Assembly (NCBI RefSeq): GCF_017873955.1
Contig: NZ_JAGGKS010000001.1
Location: 62,001 to 126,000 of the forward strand
DNA length: 64,000 nt
Direction of reading: 5' to 3'
From: Sedimentibacter acidaminivorans
GTDB taxonomy: Bacteria; Bacillota; Clostridia; Tissierellales; Sedimentibacteraceae
How positions within the stretch are numbered: position 1 is the stretch's first letter; each line of letters begins with the position of its first letter. Positions 11,233-18,627 of the stretch are shown piece by piece. The position numbers and the translations under genes were made by a program. A model generated the notes under the pieces. It was not told where the DNA came from and did not search any database. It saw only the letters and a program-made list of their open reading frames with translations.

Positions 11233-12792
11233 TTATCCTATTTTAGTTACTAGAACAGTCATATCATCTATTATTGTATTTTGCCCTCTAAGAGCGAAAC
11301 TTAATATTGAATTTGCAATCATTTGTGGATCCTTTTCCCTTAATGTTTCCAAATATCTTTCTAATGATTTCTTATTATCTAGATTAATCGAATCAATTAT
11401 TCCATCTGAAATCATTATAATTATATCTCCTTTTCTAATAGTTCTTTTAAACATGTTGTATTCAAAATTATCGAGTATGCCCATTGGAAGACTTTTACTT
11501 TCAACTTTCTCTAAAACACCACCACTTAATATGAATGAAGGTGAAGAGCCAGCTTTATAAAGCCTAATTTCTTTTAACCCGTAATCTATAATATGAAGAT
11601 CAAAAGTAACATATCTTTCATCATCAAACTTTAACATCAAGAGAGAGTTCAAAGTTTTAATAGTTTGTTCTTCTGTGAAATCAGTATAAAGAAACCTAGA
11701 TAGCATTCCAACAGTACCATTACTTTCATTAAAAGCATCTACTCCAGAACCAATACCATCACATAAAACAGTATAGTACTTGTCCGATTTGCCTGCATAG
11801 TAATAACTATCACCTGACATCGGACTTCCATCTTTTGTAGCTTTTGCTACATATGTTTTAATCTTAACCCTATTCACATTCTTAAATTTTAAAACATAAT
11901 AATTTTGCGAAGCTGTAATTTTCTCAGTGCATTTTACTCTAACGCCGCATATATTTCTAACCGCAAATATAATTGATTCCTCTGATTGTTCAGGAGTTTT
12001 TTCAGACTTAATAGTAACGCTTAAAAAAATCGAACCTTTATTTCCAGATATTATTTCTAAATACTTAACATTTATATTTTCCCACAAAAGCTGTTCTTTA
12101 ATTTTATCTTTTGCTTTGTCTGTAAAAATATTTAGTAATTTTTGGTCAGATGATTTCGTTCTTGATACTCTTCTATATCTCTTAGTTACAGTATCAGAAG
12201 CGGTGGCAGCCGCTACAGCTTTAATTTCTTTATTAATTATATTTTTTTTAGATTCATGTTCTTTAAAAGAATGAATATTTTCTTTTTTCCTATTTAATTT
12301 GACCTTCTCAATAATATTGATTCCTTCATTTACTAATATAATGCTACTAAAAATAAAAAGTGCTTCAAACACATTTAACAATACTCCAGTTACATTGAAA
12401 CCATCAACAATCAAAATTGATGTTTTAGAGCTAAATAAAACGATTGCTGAATATGCTGATATAATAACAATGGGTTTCTTTTCATCGTTTCTAAAATTAT
12501 AAAAGAACAAGTAAATCGCAATTAGCATAACTGTGTAAACAAAACTAAACTCCACCGATAGTACAGAAAATTCAGACACTAAAAGAGCAACTACAGAAGG
12601 TCCATTGATATAATAATATAAACTTAACACAATAATTGAAAAAGGAAATATTTCACCTATGATGGTATATCTAGAAATAAAAAAACACACTAACAAAACT
12701 AGCCAATTGTTTTTTATGTGTTCAAATCCATTTTTTAAACTCAAAGAAATAAAATTTAAATCATACTTTTTTTCATTCGCTCTATCTAACAT
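11233..12792 (-). CDS. spoIIE: Stage II sporulation protein E, short form
   Basis: A 519-residue protein. Residues about 28-155 hold roughly five hydrophobic segments, followed by a basic linker (160-215) and a C-terminal PP2C-type phosphatase domain with GDSY (327-330), CDGIGSG (344-350), SDGI (462-465) and DDMT (509-512). SpoIIE dephosphorylates SpoIIAA to activate sigma-F in the forespore and takes part in septation. The usual protein is about 800 residues with ten membrane segments, so the membrane half is clearly shortened; the catalytic half is intact. The yabP-yabQ-divIC context and the Spo0A-type promoter support the assignment. Confidence 0.85.
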   Translation of the reverse strand: MLDRANEKKYDLNFISLSLKNGFEHIKNNWLVLLVCFFISRYTIIGEIFPFSIIVLSLYYYINGPSVVALLVSEFSVLSVEFSFVYTVMLIAIYLFFYNFRNDEKKPIVIISAYSAIVLFSSKTSILIVDGFNVTGVLLNVFEALFIFSSIILVNEGINIIEKVKLNRKKENIHSFKEHESKKNIINKEIKAVAAATASDTVTKRYRRVSRTKSSDQKLLNIFTDKAKDKIKEQLLWENINVKYLEIISGNKGSIFLSVTIKSEKTPEQSEESIIFAVRNICGVRVKCTEKITASQNYYVLKFKNVNRVKIKTYVAKATKDGSPMSGDSYYYAGKSDKYYTVLCDGIGSGVDAFNESNGTVGMLSRFLYTDFTEEQTIKTLNSLLMLKFDDERYVTFDLHIIDYGLKEIRLYKAGSSPSFILSGGVLEKVESKSLPMGILDNFEYNMFKRTIRKGDIIIMISDGIIDSINLDNKKSLERYLETLREKDPQMIANSILSFALRGQNTIIDDMTVLVTKIG

Positions 12793-12822
12793 AATCCCCC
12801 ACCCCTATAAGTATTAATCACT

Positions 12823-12855
12823 ATGTTAGCAGATATACATGTAGAAAAGTGTCAA
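12823..12855 (-). promoter_or_regulatory. Spo0A-type sigma-A promoter of spoIIE
   Basis: On the minus strand TTGACA (12850-12855) and TAACAT (12823-12828) are separated by 21 bases, the abnormally long spacing known for B. subtilis spoIIE/spoIIG promoters. Two near-matches to the 0A box (TTCGACA), TTTGACA and TTCTACA, lie 10 bp apart in tandem over the -35 region. Together these suggest direct activation by Spo0A~P. Confidence 0.65.
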
Positions 12856-12857
12856 AA

Positions 12858-12893
12858 AATGCTCGCCTTATAAATTTTTATAAAGCGAGCATT
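12858..12893 (-). terminator. Terminator between divIC and spoIIE
   Basis: A 17-bp stem (AATGCTCGCCTTATAAA and its complement with one mismatch) around a two-base centre, between divIC and spoIIE. It separates the two transcription units, leaving spoIIE with its own promoter. Confidence 0.8.
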
Positions 12894-12923
12894 CTATATA
12901 TAATATACTTTAAGATTTGATAT

Positions 12924-13397
12924 TTAATTATTTATTATATCATCACCTGTTGTTTCATCATCAAATCCTATTCCTTTTATAAACTTATTATCATTTTTAT
13001 TTTTATCAATATATATAATTTCATTTGGCTTTACCATTTTATATTGATCTCTAGCCACTTCTTCAATTAAATCCAAAAGGGCATCATCATTACTGATTTT
13101 TTCTACATCTTGCTTTAGTTTATTTGCTTCTTTTTCTGCATCTGATTTTTCCAAAGTTTTTTGTGCAATTTGCACATCTAAATTATTAATCATCTGAGTT
13201 TGATTAAAAGCAGTATAAGCAAAATATAAAACAAAGATAACAAAAAATAAGTTAAATACATTTAATTTGTTTTTCTTCTTTTTTGGAGTTTCTCTTTTAT
13301 TTCTTCTCTTATTTTGTTTAATTTCCATTTCTCTTCTTCTAAAATCATCATTACTTATTCTGTTTTTTAACTCGATTATCTTTTGGTCTTCGTTCAT
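12924..13397 (-). CDS. divIC: Septum formation initiator DivIC/FtsL-like protein
   Basis: A 157-residue bitopic division protein. It has a very basic cytoplasmic N-terminus (about 20-43), one membrane segment (about 46-64), then an extracellular coiled coil (about 68-105) and the DivIC-type ending ARDQYKMVKPNEIIY. It recruits and stabilises septal synthesis proteins with FtsL and DivIB. The start has a strong GGAGG 10 bases upstream, so the 47-base overlap with yabQ appears real. The position directly after yabP-yabQ matches Firmicute synteny. Confidence 0.9.
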   Translation of the reverse strand: MNEDQKIIELKNRISNDDFRRREMEIKQNKRRNKRETPKKKKNKLNVFNLFFVIFVLYFAYTAFNQTQMINNLDVQIAQKTLEKSDAEKEANKLKQDVEKISNDDALLDLIEEVARDQYKMVKPNEIIYIDKNKNDNKFIKGIGFDDETTGDDIINN

Positions 13398-13950
13398 TTA
13401 TCTTATGCCTCCTTTTTCTAGCTTTTACCTTCCTCATTTGCTTCTTTTTATTATATATCATTTTTCTTTTTTTGGAAACCTTTTTTAACTTGAATTTAAA
13501 AAACTTATATCTTCTTTTTGCTTTATTTACTCCTATTTCTACTTTAATTTTAACTGGTTTTAAAATTTTCTTTATCTTTCCAATTAGAAATTTCATTGGA
13601 TAAATCATAAATGATATAAATTTACTAATTAATGATATTATAAAATCAATACAAAAAATAAAAATTTTGAGGATATAATTGCTTATTCCATAAAAATACA
13701 GAAGTGCACCCAGCAAAAATCCCATAAGTATAAAAAATCTTAAATTACCATAACTTATTTCATATATTATTTGTATACTTAAATAAACGCTAACAATCCA
13801 ATAAGCTATATCACCAACAGCAGTACCAATCACACCAAATTTTACATAATGTCGTATAAGCCTGTAAACATCCCAAATGAATCCGAGAAACATTCCCCCC
13901 ATTATGGATACCATGAGCATGTATTCTTGAGAGTAAGGTAAAAAGTCCAT
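13351..13950 (-). CDS. yabQ: Spore cortex biosynthesis protein YabQ
   Basis: A 199-residue membrane protein. The N-terminal half carries about four hydrophobic segments, including the typical start with SQEYMLMVSIMGGMFLGF. From about residue 125 on it is a long Lys/Arg-rich tail. YabQ is required for cortex formation in B. subtilis and lies in the mother-cell outer forespore membrane. It starts 12 bases after yabP and its 3' end overlaps divIC, so the three form an operon. The basic tail is the part that overlaps divIC. Confidence 0.88.
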   Translation of the reverse strand: MDFLPYSQEYMLMVSIMGGMFLGFIWDVYRLIRHYVKFGVIGTAVGDIAYWIVSVYLSIQIIYEISYGNLRFFILMGFLLGALLYFYGISNYILKIFIFCIDFIISLISKFISFMIYPMKFLIGKIKKILKPVKIKVEIGVNKAKRRYKFFKFKLKKVSKKRKMIYNKKKQMRKVKARKRRHKINERRPKDNRVKKQNK

Positions 13951-13962
13951 AACTAATATTCT

Positions 13963-14235
13963 CTACTTAAATAATTTCTTTATAAAACTTACTTTTTCCT
14001 TATTGCTATCATCGTCAGAATATATTAGAACATTAATATCCCCTTTAACCATGAGTTTACCCTCATCAACATTTAGTTTGCTAATATTAAGTCTTTGGCC
14101 TTTTATTGTTAACTTACCTTTGTTTGTTAGCAAAATAACAGTCTCATCATTAAAGTTATCTACTCCTTCAACACCTGTAACATTTAAAGTTTCTTTATTT
14201 TCAAGCAATAAGCTTTGAATTACTTTATCATCCAT
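13963..14235 (-). CDS. yabP: Sporulation protein YabP
   Basis: A 90-residue YabP/YqfC-family protein. Recognisable features are ENKETLNVTGVEGVDNF, the beta-strand stretch VILLTNKGKLTIKG and the INVLIYSDD ending, typical of this small beta-rich family needed for spore cortex or coat assembly. It is the first gene of yabP-yabQ-divIC. The RNA-binding S4-domain gene (yabO) and hup that often precede it are absent; a transporter lies there instead. Confidence 0.88.
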   Translation of the reverse strand: MDDKVIQSLLLENKETLNVTGVEGVDNFNDETVILLTNKGKLTIKGQRLNISKLNVDEGKLMVKGDINVLIYSDDDSNKEKVSFIKKLFK

Positions 14236-14275
14236 ATAAAATCCCCCTAATCATAGAATATAGCTCGATTAATAA

Positions 14276-14304
14276 ATTATATGAACTAAATTATAAAAAT
14301 ATAA
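14276..14304 (-). promoter_or_regulatory. Probable sigma-E promoter of yabP operon
   Basis: On the minus strand TTATATT (14298-14304) and CATATAAT (14276-14283) are 14 bases apart, close to the sigma-E consensus KMATATT-N14-CATACAMT, about 40 bases before the yabP start. yabP and yabQ are sigma-E genes in B. subtilis, which fits. Confidence 0.6.
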
Positions 14305-14526
14305 CTGATATAAAAATATGTTTTCTTCATAAATATATAATAAGCATTACATATATATTTTTTAAACAATGCATAATTATAGCTTTTTCTATAAATATAA
14401 ATAACTTTTTTTGATAAGATACTATTACTGTTTTTTGTTGCTATTAAATCATAGTAAAATTTTATCACCCATATAATAGCGGCAGTTGATAATGTATTAT
14501 AATTTAAAAATATTTATAAATTTTAC

Positions 14527-14555
14527 TTGCAACTTAATAAGAAATATGCTATATT
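14527..14555 (+). promoter_or_regulatory. Sigma-A promoter of yfcC-family gene
   Basis: TTGCAA (14527-14532), 17 bases, then TATATT (14550-14555). The predicted start near 14562 gives a leader of about 85 bases that contains a micro-ORF. Confidence 0.6.
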
Positions 14556-14597
14556 TATAAAAAATTATAAACCGAATAGCAAAAAGGAGGTGAATTT

Positions 14598-14621
14598 GTG
14601 TCTTTTATTATGGTTTATTAA
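14598..14621 (+). CDS. Seven-codon leader micro-ORF upstream of yfcC gene
   Basis: GTG followed by six codons (M-S-F-I-M-V-Y) and TAA, preceded by AAAGGAGGTG with eight-base spacing. This is a near-perfect ribosome-binding site on a tiny frame 25 bases ahead of the transporter start. It may be a leader peptide or a translational coupler. No terminator hairpin follows, so classical attenuation is unlikely. Confidence 0.35.
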   Translation: MSFIMVY

Positions 14622-14646
14622 AAAAAATAAAAATCAGGAGGTTTTC

Positions 14647-16050
14647 ATGGAGAAGACAAAGGAAAAGAAAAAATCCCGTGTTCCACACAGTTATGTAATA
14701 CTATTTTTAATGATTATTATTATGGCTATACTTACTTATGTAATACCGGCAGGACAATTCGAGAGAGTTGATGTTGGAGGAAGAACTGTTGTTGACCCTA
14801 GTTCATATTCATCAGTTGAATCTAATCCTGCAACTATATTTGATGTTTTTAAAGCGGTACCAAAAGGACTAGGTGCAGCTCAAAGTATTGTGTTTTTTAT
14901 ATTTATTGTTGGTGGATCCTTTAATATTATTACTCAAACAGGGGCTATTGAAGCTGGAATAAGTAAAATTGCAGTAAGTTTAAAAGGAAAAGAAAAACTG
15001 CTAATCCCATTGATAGTATTAATATTTTCCATTGGTGGTGGAACTATTGGTATGGCCGAAGAAGCAATTGTTTTTGTACCAATTGGTATTGCACTATCAC
15101 GAGCTCTTGGCTATGATGCAGTAGTAGGTATGGCAATTGTATCACTAGGAGCTGCCGTTGGTTTTACATCTGGATTTATGAATCCTTTTACTGTTGGTGT
15201 AGCACAAGGAATTGCTGAGATACCTTTATTTACAGGTATAGAGTTAAGACTTGTTATATGGGTTGCTTCACTAGTACTTGTAATTGCTTATATATACAGA
15301 TATGCAAACAAGGTAAAAGCTAATCCTGAATTAAGCATAGTATATGATCTTGAGCAAGAAGAAAAAGACCATGTTATTGATTTAAGCAATGTAATGGAAA
15401 TGACAAAAAAACACGTTATGGTACTATTAGTATTTGCACTAGGAATGGTATTATTAATATTTGGAGTATTTAAATATGGATGGTACATTACAGAAATTGC
15501 TGCAATATTTATAGCTATGGGAATTATAGCTGGTTTAGTTGGTGGAATGAACGTAAATGAAATAGCTAAGGAATTTATTCTCGGAGCTAAGGAAATGACT
15601 ACAGGTGCAATAGTTGTTGGTGTTGCAAGAGGAATGCTCGTAATTATGGAAAGTGGTCTTATTCTAGATTCAATTGTAAATGGATTAGCATCAGCTATTA
15701 CTATGCTTCCAAAAAGTATCAGTGCAGTGGGTATGCTGGTTGTACAATCATTTATAAACTTTTTCATTCCTTCAGGTTCAGGTCAAGCAGCAACTACAAT
15801 GCCTATAATGACACCTCTCGCAGATGTAATTGGCTTAACTAGACAAACAGCTGTTCTTGCTTATCAATTTGGTGATGGTATATCTAATTCTATTGTCCCT
15901 ACATCAGGAGTTCTTTTAGCAAACTTATCTGTTGCTAAAATTAAATATGATAGCTGGGTAAAATTTGTATGGCCTCTAATCATATTGTGGACATTAATGG
16001 CTGCAGTGTTTATGGTAATTGCTACAGCTATTACTTATGGACCATTCTAA
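14647..16050 (+). CDS. YfcC-family membrane transporter
   Basis: A 467-residue polytopic membrane protein of the YfcC/DcuC-like group (COG1288), whose members are thought to move amino acids, dicarboxylates or peptides. It begins with a basic cytoplasmic tail (MEKTKEKKKSRVPHSYVIL), has about a dozen hydrophobic segments, and shows the paired motifs GGTIGMAEEAIVFVPIG and IPSGSGQAATTMPIMTPL. The start used here has AGGAGG at the right distance; an in-frame start 120 bases upstream lacks one. Single-gene unit with its own promoter and a strong terminator. Substrate not deducible. Confidence 0.85.
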   Translation: MEKTKEKKKSRVPHSYVILFLMIIIMAILTYVIPAGQFERVDVGGRTVVDPSSYSSVESNPATIFDVFKAVPKGLGAAQSIVFFIFIVGGSFNIITQTGAIEAGISKIAVSLKGKEKLLIPLIVLIFSIGGGTIGMAEEAIVFVPIGIALSRALGYDAVVGMAIVSLGAAVGFTSGFMNPFTVGVAQGIAEIPLFTGIELRLVIWVASLVLVIAYIYRYANKVKANPELSIVYDLEQEEKDHVIDLSNVMEMTKKHVMVLLVFALGMVLLIFGVFKYGWYITEIAAIFIAMGIIAGLVGGMNVNEIAKEFILGAKEMTTGAIVVGVARGMLVIMESGLILDSIVNGLASAITMLPKSISAVGMLVVQSFINFFIPSGSGQAATTMPIMTPLADVIGLTRQTAVLAYQFGDGISNSIVPTSGVLLANLSVAKIKYDSWVKFVWPLIILWTLMAAVFMVIATAITYGPF

Positions 16051-16066
16051 AGTTATACAAACTAAA

Positions 16067-16104
16067 AAACGGGGTTGTACTCATCATTACAACTCCGTTT
16101 TTTT
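16067..16104. terminator. Bidirectional terminator, yfcC / yvrJ
   Basis: Arms AAACGGGGTTGTA and TACAACTCCGTTT with an 8-base loop, with T-runs on both strands. It serves the plus-strand transporter and the minus-strand sigma factor-YvrJ unit. Confidence 0.9.
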
Positions 16105-16115
16105 AGCGTTTTATC

Positions 16116-16259
16116 TCATTTCATGCTTTTTATAGCTGCCGTAAGCTCATGTATGCACTCCGATAATTGATCAAGTTTATTTTCTATACGAACTAATAAA
16201 AATATCGTAACGACTATAGGAAATCCTAAATTAGCTATTTGCTTAAAAAGTTCCTCCAT
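16116..16259 (-). CDS. YvrJ-family small membrane protein
   Basis: A 47-residue protein read from the minus strand. It begins MEELFKQIANLGFPIVVTIF, continues with LLVRIENKLDQL, and ends in an amphipathic helix. One membrane segment (about 10-24) is followed by a short helix, the exact layout of the YvrJ family. Its start overlaps the end of the sigma-factor gene by 17 bases, which suggests coupled translation. Sigma factor plus YvrJ recalls the B. subtilis yvrI-yvrHa-yvrJ region (SigO/RsoA). Function unknown; possibly a membrane partner of the sigma factor. Confidence 0.8.
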   Translation of the reverse strand: MEELFKQIANLGFPIVVTIFLLVRIENKLDQLSECIHELTAAIKSMK

Positions 16260-16845
16260 GATTGTCACCACCCATTAATTTTTTTAGTTTTCTCAAAGTC
16301 GTATATTTTCTCCAAACAACAGTCCTGTAAGCTTTTTGCAATTGACTAGATATTTCTTTAATTTCAAGTTCATCTATATAAAACATACTTATAATTTTTT
16401 GTTCTTTTTTAGATAACTTTTTAACATTAGACAAAAGTTCATTAATTTCATCTTTTAGCACTACTTCCTCAATTGGATCAAGAGCACAACCTATCAACAT
16501 ACTACCTAATTCTTGACTATTACCCTGTTTTCCAATATTTTGGTTTAAACTAATAGTATTTCTTTGATTTTTAGTATCCCTATAATAGTTTTTATAAAAA
16601 TAAAATAGGTTTGATTTTATATATCCCAAAAAGTGAACTCCTTTGTTTTCTTCATAGCTTTTCAATGATTTCAGTATAACCACATATCCCTCTTGAACTA
16701 AATCTTCTACAATATGGTCATCATGACTATAGTATCTATAAATATTTTTATATATTAGTGGATGCAATTTAGATAATAAAATTTCTTGGGATTTTTTGTC
16801 CCCTTTTAAAGATTCTAGAATAATATAATTAATATCAGCGTCCAT
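16243..16845 (-). CDS. Sigma-70 family RNA polymerase sigma factor
   Basis: A 200-residue ECF-like/SigO-like factor. Region 2 includes DHIVEDLVQEGYVVILKSLKSY (about 44-65) and a following promoter-melting helix. Region 4 includes LSKKEQKIISMFYIDELEIKEISSQL (about 143-168) with the helix-turn-helix. It lacks regions 1 and 3. It overlaps the yvrJ-like gene, and a ComK-like gene is transcribed divergently 183 bases away. The target regulon is unknown; autoregulation of the divergent region is a reasonable guess. Confidence 0.85.
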   Translation of the reverse strand: MDADINYIILESLKGDKKSQEILLSKLHPLIYKNIYRYYSHDDHIVEDLVQEGYVVILKSLKSYEENKGVHFLGYIKSNLFYFYKNYYRDTKNQRNTISLNQNIGKQGNSQELGSMLIGCALDPIEEVVLKDEINELLSNVKKLSKKEQKIISMFYIDELEIKEISSQLQKAYRTVVWRKYTTLRKLKKLMGGDNHGGTF

Positions 16846-17028
16846 TTTTTAGTACTCCTATTCTTGAGTCGCAAATTTTTTTGCAACTACAATTATGAAA
16901 TAACAACATTATATAGTTTAGTAATAAATTAGTAAAATAGGGAGTATTTCATATAAGGTGAAGCAAATGGATAAATTACAACATTAAAAATATGTTTAAA
17001 TTCAAGTATTTATTAAGGATTGATAGAA

Positions 17029-17505
17029 ATGAAGAATGTAAAAAATCTTTTAAAATATAACAAAATTGATGCCATGCTACCAATTTACGTGAATGATGTA
17101 GGTAATTGTACGGAAATAATAACTACCGAATCTGCTTTTATTAATACCACCACAATTGACACTTGTATTAAAAATTTAGCAGACTTTTATAATATAAGCT
17201 TATATCACAACAGATTGAATTATGGTTCAGAGCTAGGAATTACAAATAAAGTCCCAATTGTAGTTAACGATGAGTTAATTTATATCTATATAAATGTTAG
17301 AGAACCTTTATTTTCCCACGATGCAGCTTATGGATATATTGATGTAAATACAATTAAAGATATATACGAAAAGAATAAAACTGCTGCAATTTTAATGAAA
17401 TCCGAAAGAGAAATACAAACTAGACAAAGCTTGTCTTCTCTAAAAAGAATGATGCTTTATGCAAGAATCGCAAAGGATATTTATAAAGAGAGAAACTATA
17501 AATAG
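17029..17505 (+). CDS. ComK-like competence regulator
   Basis: About 158 residues. The pattern resembles ComK: an early MLPIYVNDVGNCTEIITTE, a central S/G-rich YGSELGITNKVPIVVNDELIY stretch matching ComK's HKPPIMVDP region, and a basic C-terminus with SLSSLKRMMLYARIAKD. ComK is the master transcription activator of DNA-uptake genes in Bacillus. Clostridial homologues are short and of untested function. The ATG at 17029 has GGA at suitable spacing; a TTG three codons earlier is an alternative. It is divergent from the sigma factor, with a six-codon frame (MDKLQH) after AAGGTG in its leader at 16967-16987. Confidence 0.7.
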   Translation: MKNVKNLLKYNKIDAMLPIYVNDVGNCTEIITTESAFINTTTIDTCIKNLADFYNISLYHNRLNYGSELGITNKVPIVVNDELIYIYINVREPLFSHDAAYGYIDVNTIKDIYEKNKTAAILMKSEREIQTRQSLSSLKRMMLYARIAKDIYKERNYK

Positions 17506-17527
17506 TTGATAAGACTAAAAAATTAAT

Positions 17528-17556
17528 AAACGGTACTCATAAAATGAGTACCGTTT
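17528..17556. terminator. Hairpin after ComK-like gene
   Basis: Perfect 13-bp arms AAACGGTACTCAT / ATGAGTACCGTTT with a three-base loop. The T-rich tract is better on the minus strand, but position suits the plus-strand gene. Confidence 0.65.
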
Positions 17557-17580
17557 ATGCAGTTACTACTAAAATAAAAA

Positions 17581-17623
17581 AACCATAAAGTTATTACTTC
17601 TTAGCAAAGTAACTCTTCATGGT
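17581..17623 (-). terminator. Terminator after DUF3842 gene
   Basis: Imperfect arms ACCATGAAGAGTTAC and GTAATAACTTTATGGT (minus strand), followed by seven T, directly past the stop codon. Confidence 0.65.
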
Positions 17624-17624
17624 G

Positions 17625-18041
17625 TTATTTTTCATCTAATATTTTTTTTACTGTTTCCAATAATTCACTAAACATTGTTTTAAACTGTAAATCTTTCAAT
17701 CCAATTATATCCATATTACATTTACTCAATGGTAACAATAATTTTCTAGCATCACTAATTGCAATAGCCTCTGCCATTTTAGGACTAATCTCACCCATCA
17801 TTGAATTAGCTGAAATAATTGCTAATGGTCCAATTATTATATCAACTTTACTACTCATCCAAACTACAGCGTTCTCTCCAGTCGCACCATCATCTGCCCC
17901 TGATTTTATCATATTAGAAGTTGCTTGAGAATTCGTTCCAAGTGCAATGATTTCAATATCATTATTTTTTAAAGACTTCAATCTTTCTACAACTTGACTT
18001 CCAATACCTCCACCCTTTCCATCAATAACAGCTATTTTCAT
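17625..18041 (-). CDS. DUF3842 family protein
   Basis: A 138-residue protein with an N-terminal Rossmann-like loop MKIAVIDGKGGGIGSQVVERL and the conserved GTNSQATSNMIKSGADDGATGENAV block, followed by IIGPLAIISANSMMGEISP. This is the DUF3842 (PF12953) pattern, common in Clostridia and of unknown function. The glycine-rich loop suggests nucleotide binding. It follows the DUF1893 gene by four bases; the two are often paired, so they probably act together. Confidence 0.8.
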   Translation of the reverse strand: MKIAVIDGKGGGIGSQVVERLKSLKNNDIEIIALGTNSQATSNMIKSGADDGATGENAVVWMSSKVDIIIGPLAIISANSMMGEISPKMAEAIAISDARKLLLPLSKCNMDIIGLKDLQFKTMFSELLETVKKILDEK

Positions 18042-18045
18042 ATTA

Positions 18046-18474
18046 TCATTCCTTTTTTATACCTTCTAAGAAATTTGATATGTTTAATAGTAGCTCCTGA
18101 ATATTATTGGATTTGAGTGATAGTGTTTCTATAGGGCACATTCCAGTTCTGTCACGATTCTTAATATGTGGTGTAGATTTCTCAAATTCATACACAACCG
18201 ATGAATCTGAAAGTACTTCTACTGCATTTTCAGACAAAACCTTTGTGCACAGTTCCTTGATTTCAGCATACACACAAAGCATTGCTGCTGCTTTTCCTGT
18301 AACCCTGTCTGCAATGCTTGAGTCTCTAATTTCTTCTTTAAGCTCACTCACCGCTGTAAACAAAGGTTTTATACCTTTTTCCTTGCTGGTAAAAATTATT
18401 TTTCCGTTTTTCACTATAGCTAAAGTTAGCTGTTCTTCTTCTAGCAATTCTTTAGCGATGTCAATATCTTTCAT
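18046..18474 (-). CDS. DUF1893 domain protein (cytidine deaminase-fold)
   Basis: About 142 residues. The pattern LTLAIVKNGKIIFTSKEKGIKPLF, then GKAAAMLCVYAEIKELCTKVLSENAVE and a late DRTGMCPIETL, matches DUF1893 (PF08973), a family with a deaminase-like fold that binds ligand but has lost typical catalytic spacing. The ATG chosen has AGGAG six bases upstream; an in-frame TTG two codons earlier abuts the ribosome-binding site and is unlikely. It forms a two-gene unit with the DUF3842 gene. Confidence 0.75.
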   Translation of the reverse strand: MKDIDIAKELLEEEQLTLAIVKNGKIIFTSKEKGIKPLFTAVSELKEEIRDSSIADRVTGKAAAMLCVYAEIKELCTKVLSENAVEVLSDSSVVYEFEKSTPHIKNRDRTGMCPIETLSLKSNNIQELLLNISNFLEGIKKE

Positions 18475-18627
18475 AAACAACTCCTACTTCGAGATTTTAT
18501 TGATTATATAATAAATCCCATTATTTTTCAAGTTATTTATCTATATCAATAATAATTGTCCCTTTCAGAGACGATAAACTTAGAATTCTCAACATACATA
18601 TTACCATTATGTTTGCTGTTGTGCGAT

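Larger units (their letters stand above)
14236..14646. other. Divergent intergenic region yabP / yfcC
   Basis: A 411-base AT-rich region. It contains the yabP promoter on one strand, and the yfcC promoter and a seven-codon reading frame on the other. A 60-codon open frame at 14286-14468 (minus) has no ribosome-binding site and low-complexity content, and is not considered a gene. Confidence 0.6.

Noticed and set aside
11927-12502. Plus-strand open frames over spoIIE
   Set aside because: Shadow frames of the phosphatase gene; no start signals.
14286-14468. A 60-codon minus-strand frame between yabP and the transporter
   Set aside because: Tyr/Ile/Lys-rich AT-driven sequence with no ribosome-binding site, overlapping the sigma-E promoter region.
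18500-18620. Minus-strand frame reading NMYVENSKFIVSERDNYY after the nitroreductase stop
   Set aside because: Protein-like but short, without a start site, and no family was recognised; too weak to call a remnant.
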